From assembly GCF_002259605.1 (NCBI RefSeq), contig NZ_MWWR01000018.1:1-64000 (forward strand): a DNA stretch of 64,000 nucleotides, given 5' to 3'. The DNA comes from Pseudoscardovia radai (GTDB taxonomy: Bacteria > Actinomycetota > Actinomycetes > Actinomycetales > Bifidobacteriaceae). The notes beneath the pieces were generated by a model, which saw only the letters and a program-made list of their open reading frames with translations, did not search any database and was not told the origin of the DNA. The position numbers and the translations under genes are program-made. Shown here in pieces: positions 52,159 to 60,450 of the stretch (position 1 is the first letter of the stretch; each line of letters begins with the position of its first letter).

Positions 52159-54192
52159 ATGGCCGGGTTCGTGGTCAAGGAGGATATCGAGAAGGTCCGC
52201 GACATGGCGAACCTGTATGACATCGTCTCCGACGACGTGACGCTGAAATCCAGCGGTTCGCAGTACACGGGCCTGTGCCCGTTCCACGACGAGAAGACAC
52301 CGAGCTTCTTCGTCAACCCCTCGAACGGCTTCTGGCACTGCTTCGGCTGCGGCAAGAGCGGCGACGTCTTCGACTACGTGCAGGAGAGGGAGGGCGTCGA
52401 CTTCCGCGAGGCCCTCGAAATCGTGGCGGACCGCTACCACTACGAACTGCATTACGAGGACCGCTCCACCGGCAAGCGCAAGCCGAACGCGGGCGTTACG
52501 CGCAGCCGGCTGCTCGAGGCATGCGCCGAGGCGCAGAAATTCTTCGTCTCCCAGCTCACCAGCAAGGACGCGCTCAAGGCGCGCCAGCTGCTCGACGGGC
52601 GCAAGTTCCAGCGCGCCGACTGCGAGCGCTTCGGCTGCGGATACGCGCCGCGCGGCGGGTCCGAGCTCGTGCGGTACCTGTCGTCGAAAGGCTTCACGAT
52701 CGACGAGATGGTCGGCGCGGGGCTGGCGCGCATGGGCACGAACGGGCCCTACGACTACTTCCGCGGCCGCGTGACCTGGCCGATCCGAGACACGACGGGG
52801 CGCACGCTTGGCTTCGGCGCGCGCAAGCTGTTCGACGACGACCGCATCGGCGCCAAGTACATCAACACGCCGGACACGAAGCTGTACCACAAGAACCAGG
52901 TGCTGTACGGCATCGACATGGCCAAGGAGTCCATCCGCAAGACGCACCAGATCGTGATCGTGGAAGGCTACACCGATGTCATGGCGTGCCATCTGTCGGG
53001 CGTGACCACGGCCGTGGCGACCTGCGGCACCGCGTTCGGCGAGGAGCATGCGAAGATCGCGCGCCGCCTCATCGCCGACGAGAAGCTCGGCGGGCTGCAT
53101 CTGGTGGGGCCCATGCGCCGCTCGCGCATTGTGTTCACCTTCGACGGCGATTCGGCGGGGCAGAAGGCCGCGCTGCACGCCTTCGGCCTCGACGGGCAGT
53201 TCCTCACGCAGGCCTTCGTCGCCGTGGCGCATGACGGGCTCGACCCGTGCGACCTGCGCATCCAGGACGGGGAGGACGCCGTGCGCAGCCTGATCGCCGA
53301 CGCGCGTCCGCTCTACGATTTCGTGATCGACACGGTGGTGGACCGCTTCGACACGCAGTACGCCGCCGGCAAGGTGGGCGCCGAGCGGGCCGTGGCGCCG
53401 ATCATCGCGCAGATTCGCGACGTTTCGCTGCAACACCAGTACACGCGTCAGACCGCGGGGCATATCGGCGTGCCCATTGATGACCTCAACGCCGCCGTGA
53501 TCCGCGAGCGGGCGCGTCTGGGCGTGCGCGACGAGGACATCTACGCGCAGCCGCCGCAGCGGCAGCCGATGTCGCAGCGCCAGGCTCAGCTCGATGCCGC
53601 GCAGCGGTACGCCGTGGCGCGCTCCAACGCCGAGAACCAGCACTACTGGCGTGTGGACGACACCGTGTTCATGACCGAGCAGCAGTTCATGGGCGTGGTG
53701 GTGCAGATTCCGCGCGCGTTCGACCCCACGCAGTTCGGCAACATCACCGAGCGATGCTTCCTCACCCCCGTGTTTCGCAGCCTGTTCCAGGCGCTTGAGG
53801 TGGCGGGCGGGCTGCCGGCGCCCGACGCGCAGATGACCCAGAGCGCGTGGGTCGGCTCCCTCGTGCAGGCGGCCGGGCCCGAGCTCGCGCCGGTGGTGCA
53901 GGAGCTGGCGGCCATGCCGCTGCCGCTGTCGGTGGATCCGCAGGCGGCCGACGCCGCGCAGGAGGGCGTGGCTCCGCTGCGGTCGCCCAGCCAGCAGGAG
54001 GCCAGCTACGCCAGGCAGCTGCTGGTCAACCTTCTCGACGCCGACTGCATGCGCCGCATCGCCCAGATCCGCTCGCGCATGAAGATGCTCCCCGAAGGTG
54101 ACGAGAAGTTCCGGCTCCTGGGCGAGATCTCCCGCATTGAGCAGAACCGCAAGCAGATCCAGGACTTCGTCTTCAACTCCAGCGTCCGGTGA
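52159..54192 (+). CDS. dnaG: DNA primase
   Basis: Makes RNA primers for replication. N-terminal CHC2 zinc finger CPFHDEKTPSFFVNP and CFGCGKSGDVFDYV; RNA polymerase domain with TFEGGYAPRGGSE-like lid (CGYAPRGGSELVRYL); TOPRIM core VIVEGYTDVMACHLSGV and FTFDGDSAGQKAALHAF with catalytic acidic residues. The C-terminal part (about 440-677) is the helicase-binding domain, here Gln/Ala-rich. 677 residues. GAAGGAGGACGC precedes the ATG; TAAGCTATC about 90 bp upstream could be the -10. Confidence 0.96.
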   Translation: MAGFVVKEDIEKVRDMANLYDIVSDDVTLKSSGSQYTGLCPFHDEKTPSFFVNPSNGFWHCFGCGKSGDVFDYVQEREGVDFREALEIVADRYHYELHYEDRSTGKRKPNAGVTRSRLLEACAEAQKFFVSQLTSKDALKARQLLDGRKFQRADCERFGCGYAPRGGSELVRYLSSKGFTIDEMVGAGLARMGTNGPYDYFRGRVTWPIRDTTGRTLGFGARKLFDDDRIGAKYINTPDTKLYHKNQVLYGIDMAKESIRKTHQIVIVEGYTDVMACHLSGVTTAVATCGTAFGEEHAKIARRLIADEKLGGLHLVGPMRRSRIVFTFDGDSAGQKAALHAFGLDGQFLTQAFVAVAHDGLDPCDLRIQDGEDAVRSLIADARPLYDFVIDTVVDRFDTQYAAGKVGAERAVAPIIAQIRDVSLQHQYTRQTAGHIGVPIDDLNAAVIRERARLGVRDEDIYAQPPQRQPMSQRQAQLDAAQRYAVARSNAENQHYWRVDDTVFMTEQQFMGVVVQIPRAFDPTQFGNITERCFLTPVFRSLFQALEVAGGLPAPDAQMTQSAWVGSLVQAAGPELAPVVQELAAMPLPLSVDPQAADAAQEGVAPLRSPSQQEASYARQLLVNLLDADCMRRIAQIRSRMKMLPEGDEKFRLLGEISRIEQNRKQIQDFVFNSSVR

Positions 54193-54240
54193 CGCGGGGG
54201 CGGTGAGCGGCGCGGGCGGCGCTGCGCGGGCGCGAGTGAC

Positions 54241-54627
54241 TTCGTGGTGAGGATTCTTCGCCATGAAGGGTTGGTTTTGGTGTGGGTGGGTGGTTTTGCG
54301 TCGGGAATGGCGGTTCGTGGCGAGGATTGTTCGCCATGAAAGATGATTTTTCGTCTCGGCGGGTGTTTTGGCGCTCGGCGGGCGGTTCGTGGCGAGGATT
54401 CTTCGCCACGAGGGTTGGTTTTGGTTCGGGCTGGCTGGTTTGTGTCGGAATTGTTGGTTCGTGGCGAGGATTGTTCGCCATGAGAGGTGATTTTTTGTCT
54501 CGGCGGGTGTTTTGGCGCTTGGCGGGTGGTTCGTGGCGAGGATTGTTTGCCATGAAGGTTTGGTTTGGCCTGGAGTGCCGGTTTTCTCCTACGATTGGGC
54601 GCTCGTGGCGAGGATTCTTCGCCATGA
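54241..54627. repeat. Family B hairpin array 1 (6 units, 72-73 bp period)
   Basis: Cores start at 54241, 54314, 54386, 54458, 54530 and 54602. Core: TTCGTGGCGA, 7-nt loop (GGATTGT or GGATTCT), TCGCCATGAA, a 10-bp stem with one mismatch. Linkers are of three recurring types, one with TTTTTGTCTCGGCGGGTGTT, one with TTCGGGCTGGCTGGTTTGTG, one with GTTTTCTCCTACGATT. Confidence 0.92.
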
Positions 54628-54741
54628 AAGGGCAATCGCAAGAATGGGGCGATGGGCGGGATGACGTGCGCAGAGTCCGGTTCGCTTTCGGAGACGGGAA
54701 CATCGTGGATATTCATGAACCGAACAGAAGAGCTACTGGAA

Positions 54742-54791
54742 TTATCCACAAGTTGCGCGAGTGCGGCGTGTTGTTGCGACGGTTGTCCACA
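54742..54791 (+). promoter_or_regulatory. Two DnaA-box-like sites
   Basis: TTATCCACA at 54742-54750 is the perfect DnaA-box consensus and TTGTCCACA at 54783-54791 is the common high-GC actinobacterial form, same orientation, 41 bp apart. They lie 50-100 bp before the nuclease gene. Confidence 0.55.
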
Positions 54792-54840
54792 ATGGGCGGA
54801 GGCGCGGAGTGTCGGATTCGCGATTCCATATCGTGACCGT

Positions 54841-55809
54841 ATGACAGAACTCATTCAATCTCGATTGCTCAGGAAATCGCAACATTATACGTTCGAGACC
54901 GACGAGGTCCGTCTCATCAAAGTCCGTGGCGAAACCCTCGCGCGTTGCAAGGAGTTGCAGCAGCATGTGGCGAAGCCCCTGGTGTTCGCGTTGGACACTG
55001 CGCTGAAACTCCAATGCATCGATGTACCGAGTTCCTTTGATTCGCAGGATCTCTCTGTTGTGGCCACGTCCCGGTCGGAACGCCGGCGAATCAACGGGGT
55101 CAGGTGCACCGAGTGGTCATATGCCTTGCAGACGGTGACGCGAGACGGCGTCGAATGCGTGGCGCCGGGCACCACCTGGCTGATGGCGGCTCGTTTCCTC
55201 GATCTGCATGACCTTGTGCTGCTTGGAGATGCCATGATGCGTCGCAGTGACCAGATTCGCGTGTTGCAACCCAGCATTTTCAGGACATTGTGCGATGACA
55301 TCGAAGCCGAACTCGCTACGCGGAAAAGGCGGGCTCCCGTGGGATTCCGTAATTGCCGGCGCGCCTTGTGGCTGATGCGGGCGAATACGGATTCCTTCAT
55401 GGAGTCGCAATTGCGCTTGGCGCTGGTCAGTCATGGATTGCCGTGTCCGGAAGTGAACCATCAGGTGACGTGTACCGGGGCGGACGGGAAGCAGCGCTGT
55501 TTCTATCTGGATCTCGCCTATCCGGAGGTCAAGGTAGCGGTTGAATACGACGGAAGACAGCATGCGGACAATTGGGAGTATGACCAGGCGCGTATCCGTG
55601 CGCTTGACAATGCTCAATGGCTTCGACTCGGTGTTTTCCGACCGGATTTGGCGAATGATGCGAGGAGAATGGAGATTGCCAAGGCCGTTGCCGAGCGGAT
55701 GGAGCGGCGTTGCCGGACGAAGGTTCCGGTGCGCGATCCGTTGCCGCTGCATCGGATAGCCGACCGGTGGCGGCGAAAGGCGGAAGCGGCGAAGGCGCCG
55801 GAACGCTGA
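54841..55809 (+). CDS. DUF559/AbiEi-like protein with PD-(D/E)XK endonuclease domain
   Basis: 322 residues. The N-terminal two thirds resemble the AbiEi-like regulators common in actinobacteria: GVECVAPGTTWLMAARFLDLHDLVLLGDAMMRR is their typical central block. The C-terminal DUF559 (Vsr-like) domain has RCFYLDLAYPEVKVAVEYDGRQHADNWEYDQARIRALDN in pieces: Asp in YLDLAYP and Glu in VEYDGRQHA as PD-(D/E)XK acids. The ATG at 54841 is taken; no clear ribosome site is present and the frame is open further upstream. It stands alone, bracketed by family B arrays on both sides. Cognate toxin or target is unknown. Codon use is less GC-biased than in dnaG, which suggests transfer. Confidence 0.75.
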   Translation: MTELIQSRLLRKSQHYTFETDEVRLIKVRGETLARCKELQQHVAKPLVFALDTALKLQCIDVPSSFDSQDLSVVATSRSERRRINGVRCTEWSYALQTVTRDGVECVAPGTTWLMAARFLDLHDLVLLGDAMMRRSDQIRVLQPSIFRTLCDDIEAELATRKRRAPVGFRNCRRALWLMRANTDSFMESQLRLALVSHGLPCPEVNHQVTCTGADGKQRCFYLDLAYPEVKVAVEYDGRQHADNWEYDQARIRALDNAQWLRLGVFRPDLANDARRMEIAKAVAERMERRCRTKVPVRDPLPLHRIADRWRRKAEAAKAPER

Positions 55810-56218
55810 TGATTTTGTGGCGTTGCCGGGGCCGAGTGTGTTTTGGCGCTCGGTGGGCGGCTCGTGGTGAGGATCCTTCGCCATGAAGGGTTGGTTTTGG
55901 TTCGGGCTGGCTGGTTTGTGTCGGAATTGTTGGTTCGTGGTGAGGATTCTTCGCCATGAAGGCTTGGTTTGGCTTGGAGTGCCGGTTTTCTCCTACGATT
56001 AGGCGTTCGTGGTGAGGATTGTTCGCCATGAGGGGTGGTTTTCCGTTCCGGTGGGTGCTTTGGCGCTCGGCGGGCGGTTCGTGGTGAGGATTGTTCGCCA
56101 TGAAGGCTTGGTTTGGTTCGGAGTGCCGGTTTTCTCCTACGATTGGGCGTTCGTGGTGAGGATTGTTCGCCGTAAACCGCCCGCCGGCGCGAGGGCGTGG
56201 GCGGGCGGGGGAGTCGGG
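55810..56218. other. Intergenic region with family B array 2
   Basis: From the nuclease stop to the tRNA gene. The first 50 bp carry a decayed linker (GTGTTTTGGCGCTCGGTGGG), so the array begins right at the gene end. The last 40 bp are a G/C-rich spacer before the tRNA 3' end. No gene seen. Confidence 0.55.
55861..56176. repeat. Family B hairpin array 2 (5 units, 72-73 bp period)
   Basis: Cores start at 55861, 55934, 56006, 56078 and 56150, in the same orientation as array 1. They read TTCGTGGTGA on the left arm, so the stem has a further G-T-type pair compared with array 1. The same three linker types recur. Confidence 0.92.
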
Positions 56219-56292
56219 TGCCCCAGGCCGGATTCGAACCGGCGACCTCCGACTTAGAAGGACGTTGCTCTATCCAACTGAGCTACTGGGGC
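56219..56292 (-). tRNA. tRNA-Arg (anticodon UCU)
   Basis: Cloverleaf on the minus strand: acceptor GCCCCAG/CTGGGGC, D-arm GCTCAGTTGGATAGAGC, anticodon loop CTTCTAA, T-arm GCCGG-TTCGAAT-CCGGC, discriminator A. CCA is not encoded. The anticodon stem ACGTC/GTCGG has only three Watson-Crick pairs out of five (A-G at the base and U-U in the middle), which is unusual. Confidence 0.93.
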
Positions 56293-56435
56293 GGCGGAGC
56301 GGTCATCGCTCCACATGGCATTGTACTCACAGCACGCGGATTCGTCATCGTGCGCCCCGTCGTCGCGCGTCGCCGCCGTCATCCAACCCGGCACCGACGT
56401 CGAAGCCGCCGCTCCCCGCAATCCCACCCGTCGCG

Positions 56436-56441
56436 TAGACT
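56436..56441 (+). promoter_or_regulatory. Candidate -10 box of purE
   Basis: TAGACT, giving a short leader of about 40 nt to the purE ATG at 56490. A GTG at 56451 in frame would be an alternative leaderless start. Confidence 0.4.
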
Positions 56442-56489
56442 GGGAAAGTCGTGACCCGCAAAGGATGCGGGACCGGCGATGGAGGAAAA

Positions 56490-56987
56490 ATGCCTGAGAA
56501 CAAGCCGCTTGTTGCCGTCGTCATGGGCTCGTCGAGCGATTGGGAGACCATGAAGCACGCCTGCGAGATTCTCGATCGTTTCGAGGTGCCGTATATGAAG
56601 CAGGTGATCTCCGCCCACCGCACGCCCGAACTCATGGCCGACTTCGCCCATGGCGCGCGCAGCAATGGACTGCATGTCATCATCGCCGGCGCGGGTGGCG
56701 CCGCGCATCTGCCGGGCATGATCGCCGCGCAGACCACGCTTCCGGTTATCGGCGTCCCCGTGCGCTCCCACGCGCTGTCCGGCTGGGATTCGCTTCTGTC
56801 CATCGTGCAGATGCCCGGCGGCATCCCCGTCGCCACCACCGCGGTCGGCAACTCCGGCGCCACGAACGCGGGTCTGCTCGCGGTCCAGATTCTGTCGACC
56901 ACCGACGAGCGCCTTGCTCAGGCCCTTGCTGATTACCGCAACGAGCTCAAGGAGAAGGTCGCGAAGTCGAACGAGGAGCTCGTCTGA
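56490..56987 (+). CDS. purE: N5-carboxyaminoimidazole ribonucleotide mutase
   Basis: Converts N5-CAIR to CAIR in purine synthesis, working with PurK. Class I PurE signature [24 protein letters not shown], then [13 protein letters not shown] and [26 protein letters not shown]. 165 residues. ATG 56490 follows GGAGGAAAA; the GTG at 56451 is in the same frame and would add 13 residues. purK lies 385 bp downstream on the same strand. Confidence 0.96.
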   Translation: MPENKPLVAVVMGSSSDWETMKHACEILDRFEVPYMKQVISAHRTPELMADFAHGARSNGLHVIIAGAGGAAHLPGMIAAQTTLPVIGVPVRSHALSGWDSLLSIVQMPGGIPVATTAVGNSGATNAGLLAVQILSTTDERLAQALADYRNELKEKVAKSNEELV

Positions 56988-57372
56988 AATCTGGCGCGAA
57001 AGGCGTCGGAAGGCCGCGCTTGGGTTTCCGGCGTCGTGCCCTGCGCGCCGCGAGGGCATACGATGCCTCCGCTCCGCTTTTTGCGGCGGAAAGGCATACG
57101 ATGGCGCCGCCGCAATGTGGTCCGACCCCATTCGCCATCCGTCGCCGGAAGTGTCGTCTTGCTCACAGAGGCGCGTTCACCGCGGCGCGGTGGGTAAGAT
57201 AGGTGCGCGACAGCGGACGCCGTTCCCGGTGCCGCATGCCGCAAGACACTGCAGGGCCCAGACACAGGCCCCGGACACAGGGGCCCAGACCCCGCAAGAC
57301 ACAAGACCCGATACCGACCTCAGACAGACCGGCTCGCCCGCGCGGGCCGGGCGAGCCGACAAAGGAAGCGCG
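56988..57372. other. purE-purK spacer
   Basis: About 385 bp without a gene. It has two GGCATACGATG motifs (57055-57065 and 57093-57104) flanking an imperfect hairpin (TCCGCTCCGC-TTTTT-GCGGCGGA), a TAAGAT at about 57193 that could be a purK -10, and a CAGACACAGG-like low-complexity stretch (57240-57310). The upstream open frame of purK through this gap lacks coding character. Confidence 0.5.
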
Positions 57373-58584
57373 ATGAGCAAGCTGAAGATGCTGCAACCCG
57401 GATCCACCATCGGAATCGTGGGAGGAGGGCAGCTCGGCCAGATGATGGCCCTGTCCGCGAAATACATGGGCTTCCGCATCGGCGTGCTCGACCCGACGCC
57501 CGACTGCCCGGCCGCGCAGGTGGGAGACTGGCAGATCGTGGCGGATTACGACGATGACGCGGCCATCCGCCGCCTCGCCGAACGCAGCGACGCGCTGACC
57601 TACGAATTCGAGAACGTGGACGCCGACGCGCTCGACACCGTGCGCGACATCACCGAGATCCCGCAGGGAACCGACCTCCTGCGCGTGACGCAGGACCGCA
57701 TCCAGGAGAAAACCTTCATCAACAGTCACGGCATCGGCACCGCTCCGTGGCGCCCGGTCAACAGCATCGACGACCTGCGCGCGGCGGTCGCCGAGCTCGG
57801 CCTGCCCGCCGTGCTCAAGACGACGCGCGGCGGATACGATGGCCACGGCCAGTTCGTGCTGCGCACGCCCGAGGACATCGACATCGTGGCGACGACGAGG
57901 CCGTGGGGCCCCGCGCCAGCGGCTGACTCCGCCGAAACCGCCGCCAACACCGCCGCCACCCAGGCCTTCGCCCCGTCGATCCTCGAGGGCTTCGTCGACT
58001 TCGCCTACGAGGCTTCCATTCTCGTGAGCGGCAATGGCGAGCAGTTCGTCACCTTCCCGGTGGTGCGCAACGTGCACCGCAACAACATCCTGCATATGAC
58101 GATCGCCCCGGCCGAACACGCCGTGGACCCGGACTCCCGGCTCTCCCGCGAGGCACGCGACCTTGCGCTGCGCCTGGCCGAGGGCTTCGGCCTCGCCGGA
58201 ACGCTCGCCATCGAGCTGTTCGTGCTCAAGGACGGAGGCGTGCTCGTCAACGAGCTCGCACCGCGCCCGCATAACTCCGGGCATTACACCATCGAGGCGT
58301 GCTCCATCGACCAGTTCGAGGCGCATATCCGCGGCATCGCCGGATGGCCGCTGCCCGAGCCGCGCCTGCTGAGCCCCGCCGTCATGGTGAACGTGCTCGG
58401 CCAGCATGTGGCGCCGACGCGCGCGCTCATCGGCTCGCATCCCGAGTGGTTCACGCATGATTACGGCAAGTCCGAGGTGCGCCATGACCGCAAGATGGGC
58501 CATATCACGGTTCTGACCGACGATACGGCGGCGACGGCGGCCGCGCTCGAGGCCACGGGCTGCTGGGACGACCTGCGCGCGTAA
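57373..58584 (+). CDS. purK: N5-carboxyaminoimidazole ribonucleotide synthetase
   Basis: ATP-grasp ligase that makes N5-CAIR from AIR, ATP and bicarbonate. IGIVGGGQLGQMMALSAKYMGFRI is the N-terminal PurK signature; VLKTTRGGYDGHGQFVL is the ATP-grasp loop and VLVNELAPRPHNSGHYTIEACS the metal-binding end. 404 residues; an Ala/Thr-rich insert of about 25 residues near 185-205 (ADSAETAANTAATQA) is not usual. ATG 57373 follows AAAGGAAGCGCG. Confidence 0.96.
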   Translation: MSKLKMLQPGSTIGIVGGGQLGQMMALSAKYMGFRIGVLDPTPDCPAAQVGDWQIVADYDDDAAIRRLAERSDALTYEFENVDADALDTVRDITEIPQGTDLLRVTQDRIQEKTFINSHGIGTAPWRPVNSIDDLRAAVAELGLPAVLKTTRGGYDGHGQFVLRTPEDIDIVATTRPWGPAPAADSAETAANTAATQAFAPSILEGFVDFAYEASILVSGNGEQFVTFPVVRNVHRNNILHMTIAPAEHAVDPDSRLSREARDLALRLAEGFGLAGTLAIELFVLKDGGVLVNELAPRPHNSGHYTIEACSIDQFEAHIRGIAGWPLPEPRLLSPAVMVNVLGQHVAPTRALIGSHPEWFTHDYGKSEVRHDRKMGHITVLTDDTAATAAALEATGCWDDLRA

Positions 58585-58707
58585 CGATGTGCCGGGCTCG
58601 TCCGTTCGACGAGGGGACGGGCGCGCCGGCCGATACGCGCCGATCGAAGACGCCAACCGGCGACAGGCGAGCGCAGACACGCCACCGACGAGAAAGCGAG
58701 GGAGGAT

Positions 58708-59190
58708 ATGGCTGCGGGGAAAAGCCGCCACACCGAGCAGAAGGACGCCATCATCCAGGCGATGCGCGAGGCGAACGATTTCGTCTCGGCCTCCGACCTG
58801 TATGCGCTGCTGCGCGAGAAGGGCCGGCCGATTGGCCTGGCCACGGTCTACCGCCAGCTCAACTCCCTGGCGCAGTCCGGCTCCGCCGACACCATCTCCA
58901 TGGGCGGGCGCCAGATGTACCGCCTGTGCGACGAAACGCCGAAGCACCACCATCACCTCGTGTGCGAAGGCTGCGGGAAAACGGTGGAGATAGAGCCGCC
59001 CGACGGCGAGTGGATGCGTTCGATTGCCAAGGAGAACGGCTTCACGATCTCCCGCCATGTGCTCGAGGTCTTCGGCCTGTGCTCCGACTGCCAGGCGCGG
59101 CGCGGGGATCTGCGCCGCGAGGCGCTCGCCGAGGCCAAGGAGAAGGCGAGGCCGCAGAGGAAAGCGGAGACAAAGGACCGCGGCGAGTAA
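58708..59190 (+). CDS. zur: Fur-family metalloregulator, probably Zur
   Basis: Winged-helix repressor: AIIQAMREANDFVSASDLYALLREKGRPIGLATVYRQLNSL is the DNA-binding part, then HHHHLVCEGCGKTVEI and LCSDCQARR give the two CxxC structural zinc pairs. 160 residues with a charged C-terminal tail. Fur, Zur and Mur are hard to tell apart, but the next gene, convergent, encodes a zinc-type binding lipoprotein whose promoter carries a 15-bp palindrome, which favours Zur. GAGGGAGGAT precedes the ATG at 58708. Confidence 0.85.
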   Translation: MAAGKSRHTEQKDAIIQAMREANDFVSASDLYALLREKGRPIGLATVYRQLNSLAQSGSADTISMGGRQMYRLCDETPKHHHHLVCEGCGKTVEIEPPDGEWMRSIAKENGFTISRHVLEVFGLCSDCQARRGDLRREALAEAKEKARPQRKAETKDRGE

Positions 59191-59195
59191 AACGA

Positions 59196-59250
59196 TTGCA
59201 AAAACAACGATGGCGCCGGCCCTCCCGAACGGGGAAGCCGGCGCCATCGT
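59196..59250 (-). terminator. Rho-independent terminator of the zinc-binding lipoprotein gene
   Basis: A perfect 14-bp stem ACGATGGCGCCGGC (59207-59220) with GCCGGCGCCATCGT (59237-59250). On the minus strand it is followed by TGTTTTTG. It may also serve the convergent regulator gene. Confidence 0.85.
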
Positions 59251-59330
59251 ATGCGCATATGCCGTGGCGCGGCGGCGCCATCGTGTTGCCATGCCGCGCG
59301 GCGCAGAGCGCTTGGCGCGGCAGGCGGCCG

Positions 59331-60284
59331 TTACTCGCTCGCGCTTGCAGAGGCGCTCGCGCTGGAGCTCGACGGAATCGTCATCATCAGCGACGCGGCG
59401 AGCATATTGATCCAGTCGAGCACATTCGACACCTCGGAGGGCATCGATTCGGTCACGTGGAAGATGCTGATCTTCGAATTCTGGCCCGCGGAATCGAGAT
59501 TCGTCGCGATGTCGCTTGTCTCGGAATCGTTGACCACCAGCACGTCCACCTGCTTGTTCTGCACGATCTGCGTCATCTCGTCGATGTCCTGCGCGGAGGG
59601 CTCGCTTTCATTGGCCGTGGCGTTCTTGAAGCCCTCGGGCGTCTTGTCGATCATGCCGAGGTCGTCGAGCAGATACTGCGCCACGCTTTCGGTGGCGACG
59701 TAGGTGCGGCCGTTCGTCTCCTGCTTGACGATGTCGAGGGATTGCTTGAGCGAATCGTAGGCCTTCGTCCATGCGGCGTAGTTCGTGTCATAGTCGGAGG
59801 AATGCGCGGAATCGCTGGCCTTCAGCGCGTCGAGCACGGCGGAGGCGGTTTTGTCGATGGCGTCGACGGAGAACCACAGATGCGGGTTCGCTCCCTCCTG
59901 CACGTTCATGAGGTCGGCCACGTTGATCACCGTGGTGTCGGTGTCGTCGGCCAGGGCGTTGACGGCCCACGAATCGTAGCCGGCGCCGTTCACGATGGCG
60001 ATGTCGGCGCCCGTCAGGTTCGCCACGTCCTGGGTGGTGGGCTCGTATTCGTGCGAGGTGGTGCCGCTGGAACTGGTCACGACGGATGTGACGGACACAT
60101 CGTCCCCGCCGATCTTGGCGGCCACGGAGCCCCACTGCGAGATGCTGGCGACGACGCTGACCTTGGAGCCATCGGATGACGAAGCGTCGCCGGACGACGA
60201 TGACGACGAGCCGCATCCGGCGAGGGGGACGGCGATGACCGCACCGGCCGTGAGGGCCGCGATGATCCTGTGACGACGAAGCAT
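59331..60284 (-). CDS. Zinc/manganese-type ABC substrate-binding lipoprotein (ZnuA/TroA family), orphan
   Basis: Extracytoplasmic metal-binding protein. Lipobox VPLAGC (Cys about residue 24), Ser-rich linker, then family blocks: VVASISQWGSVAAKIGGDD, SHEYEPTTQDVANLTGADIAIVNGAGYDSW, ANPHLWFSVDAIDKTASAV and STATESVAQYLLDDLGM-type segment (YVATESVAQYLL). Metal His are in TTSHEYEPT and NPHLWF. The C-terminus is a Ser/Ala tail. The start at 60284 follows CAAGGAGACCT on the minus strand. No permease or ATPase gene is adjacent, so it must use a transporter encoded elsewhere. Confidence 0.88.
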   Translation of the reverse strand: MLRRHRIIAALTAGAVIAVPLAGCGSSSSSSGDASSSDGSKVSVVASISQWGSVAAKIGGDDVSVTSVVTSSSGTTSHEYEPTTQDVANLTGADIAIVNGAGYDSWAVNALADDTDTTVINVADLMNVQEGANPHLWFSVDAIDKTASAVLDALKASDSAHSSDYDTNYAAWTKAYDSLKQSLDIVKQETNGRTYVATESVAQYLLDDLGMIDKTPEGFKNATANESEPSAQDIDEMTQIVQNKQVDVLVVNDSETSDIATNLDSAGQNSKISIFHVTESMPSEVSNVLDWINMLAASLMMTIPSSSSASASASASE

Positions 60285-60348
60285 AGGTCTCCTTGTCTGC
60301 GCGGCCTGTGGCCCGCGCTGAAAATTCCTGCGAATCCGAAACGTAAAG

Positions 60349-60363
60349 TGAGAAACGTTCTCA
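60349..60363. promoter_or_regulatory. Candidate Zur/Fur operator TGAGAA-ACG-TTCTCA
   Basis: A perfect 6-bp dyad with 3-bp centre, 65 bp before the lipoprotein start. On the minus strand CATTATTGAG just upstream offers a -10 (TATTGA or CATTAT), so the site overlaps the promoter. Confidence 0.6.
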
Positions 60364-60450
60364 ATAATGGTTAGTGTACACGATGGGGCGAACAGCGCAA
60401 GCGTGGCGGAAGTTCGCAGAGGGACAGGCACCCCGGAACGCGCACCCCGG

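Larger units (their letters stand above)
54193..54840. other. Intergenic region with family B array 1 and two DnaA boxes
   Basis: No supported gene. The array covers 54241-54627; the last 210 bp hold the DnaA-box pair and the upstream region of the nuclease gene. One frame is open into that gene from about 54652, with poor coding character. Confidence 0.55.

Noticed and set aside
54742-54791. Chromosomal origin of replication
   Set aside because: Only two DnaA boxes, no AT-rich unwinding region and no dnaA/dnaN nearby.
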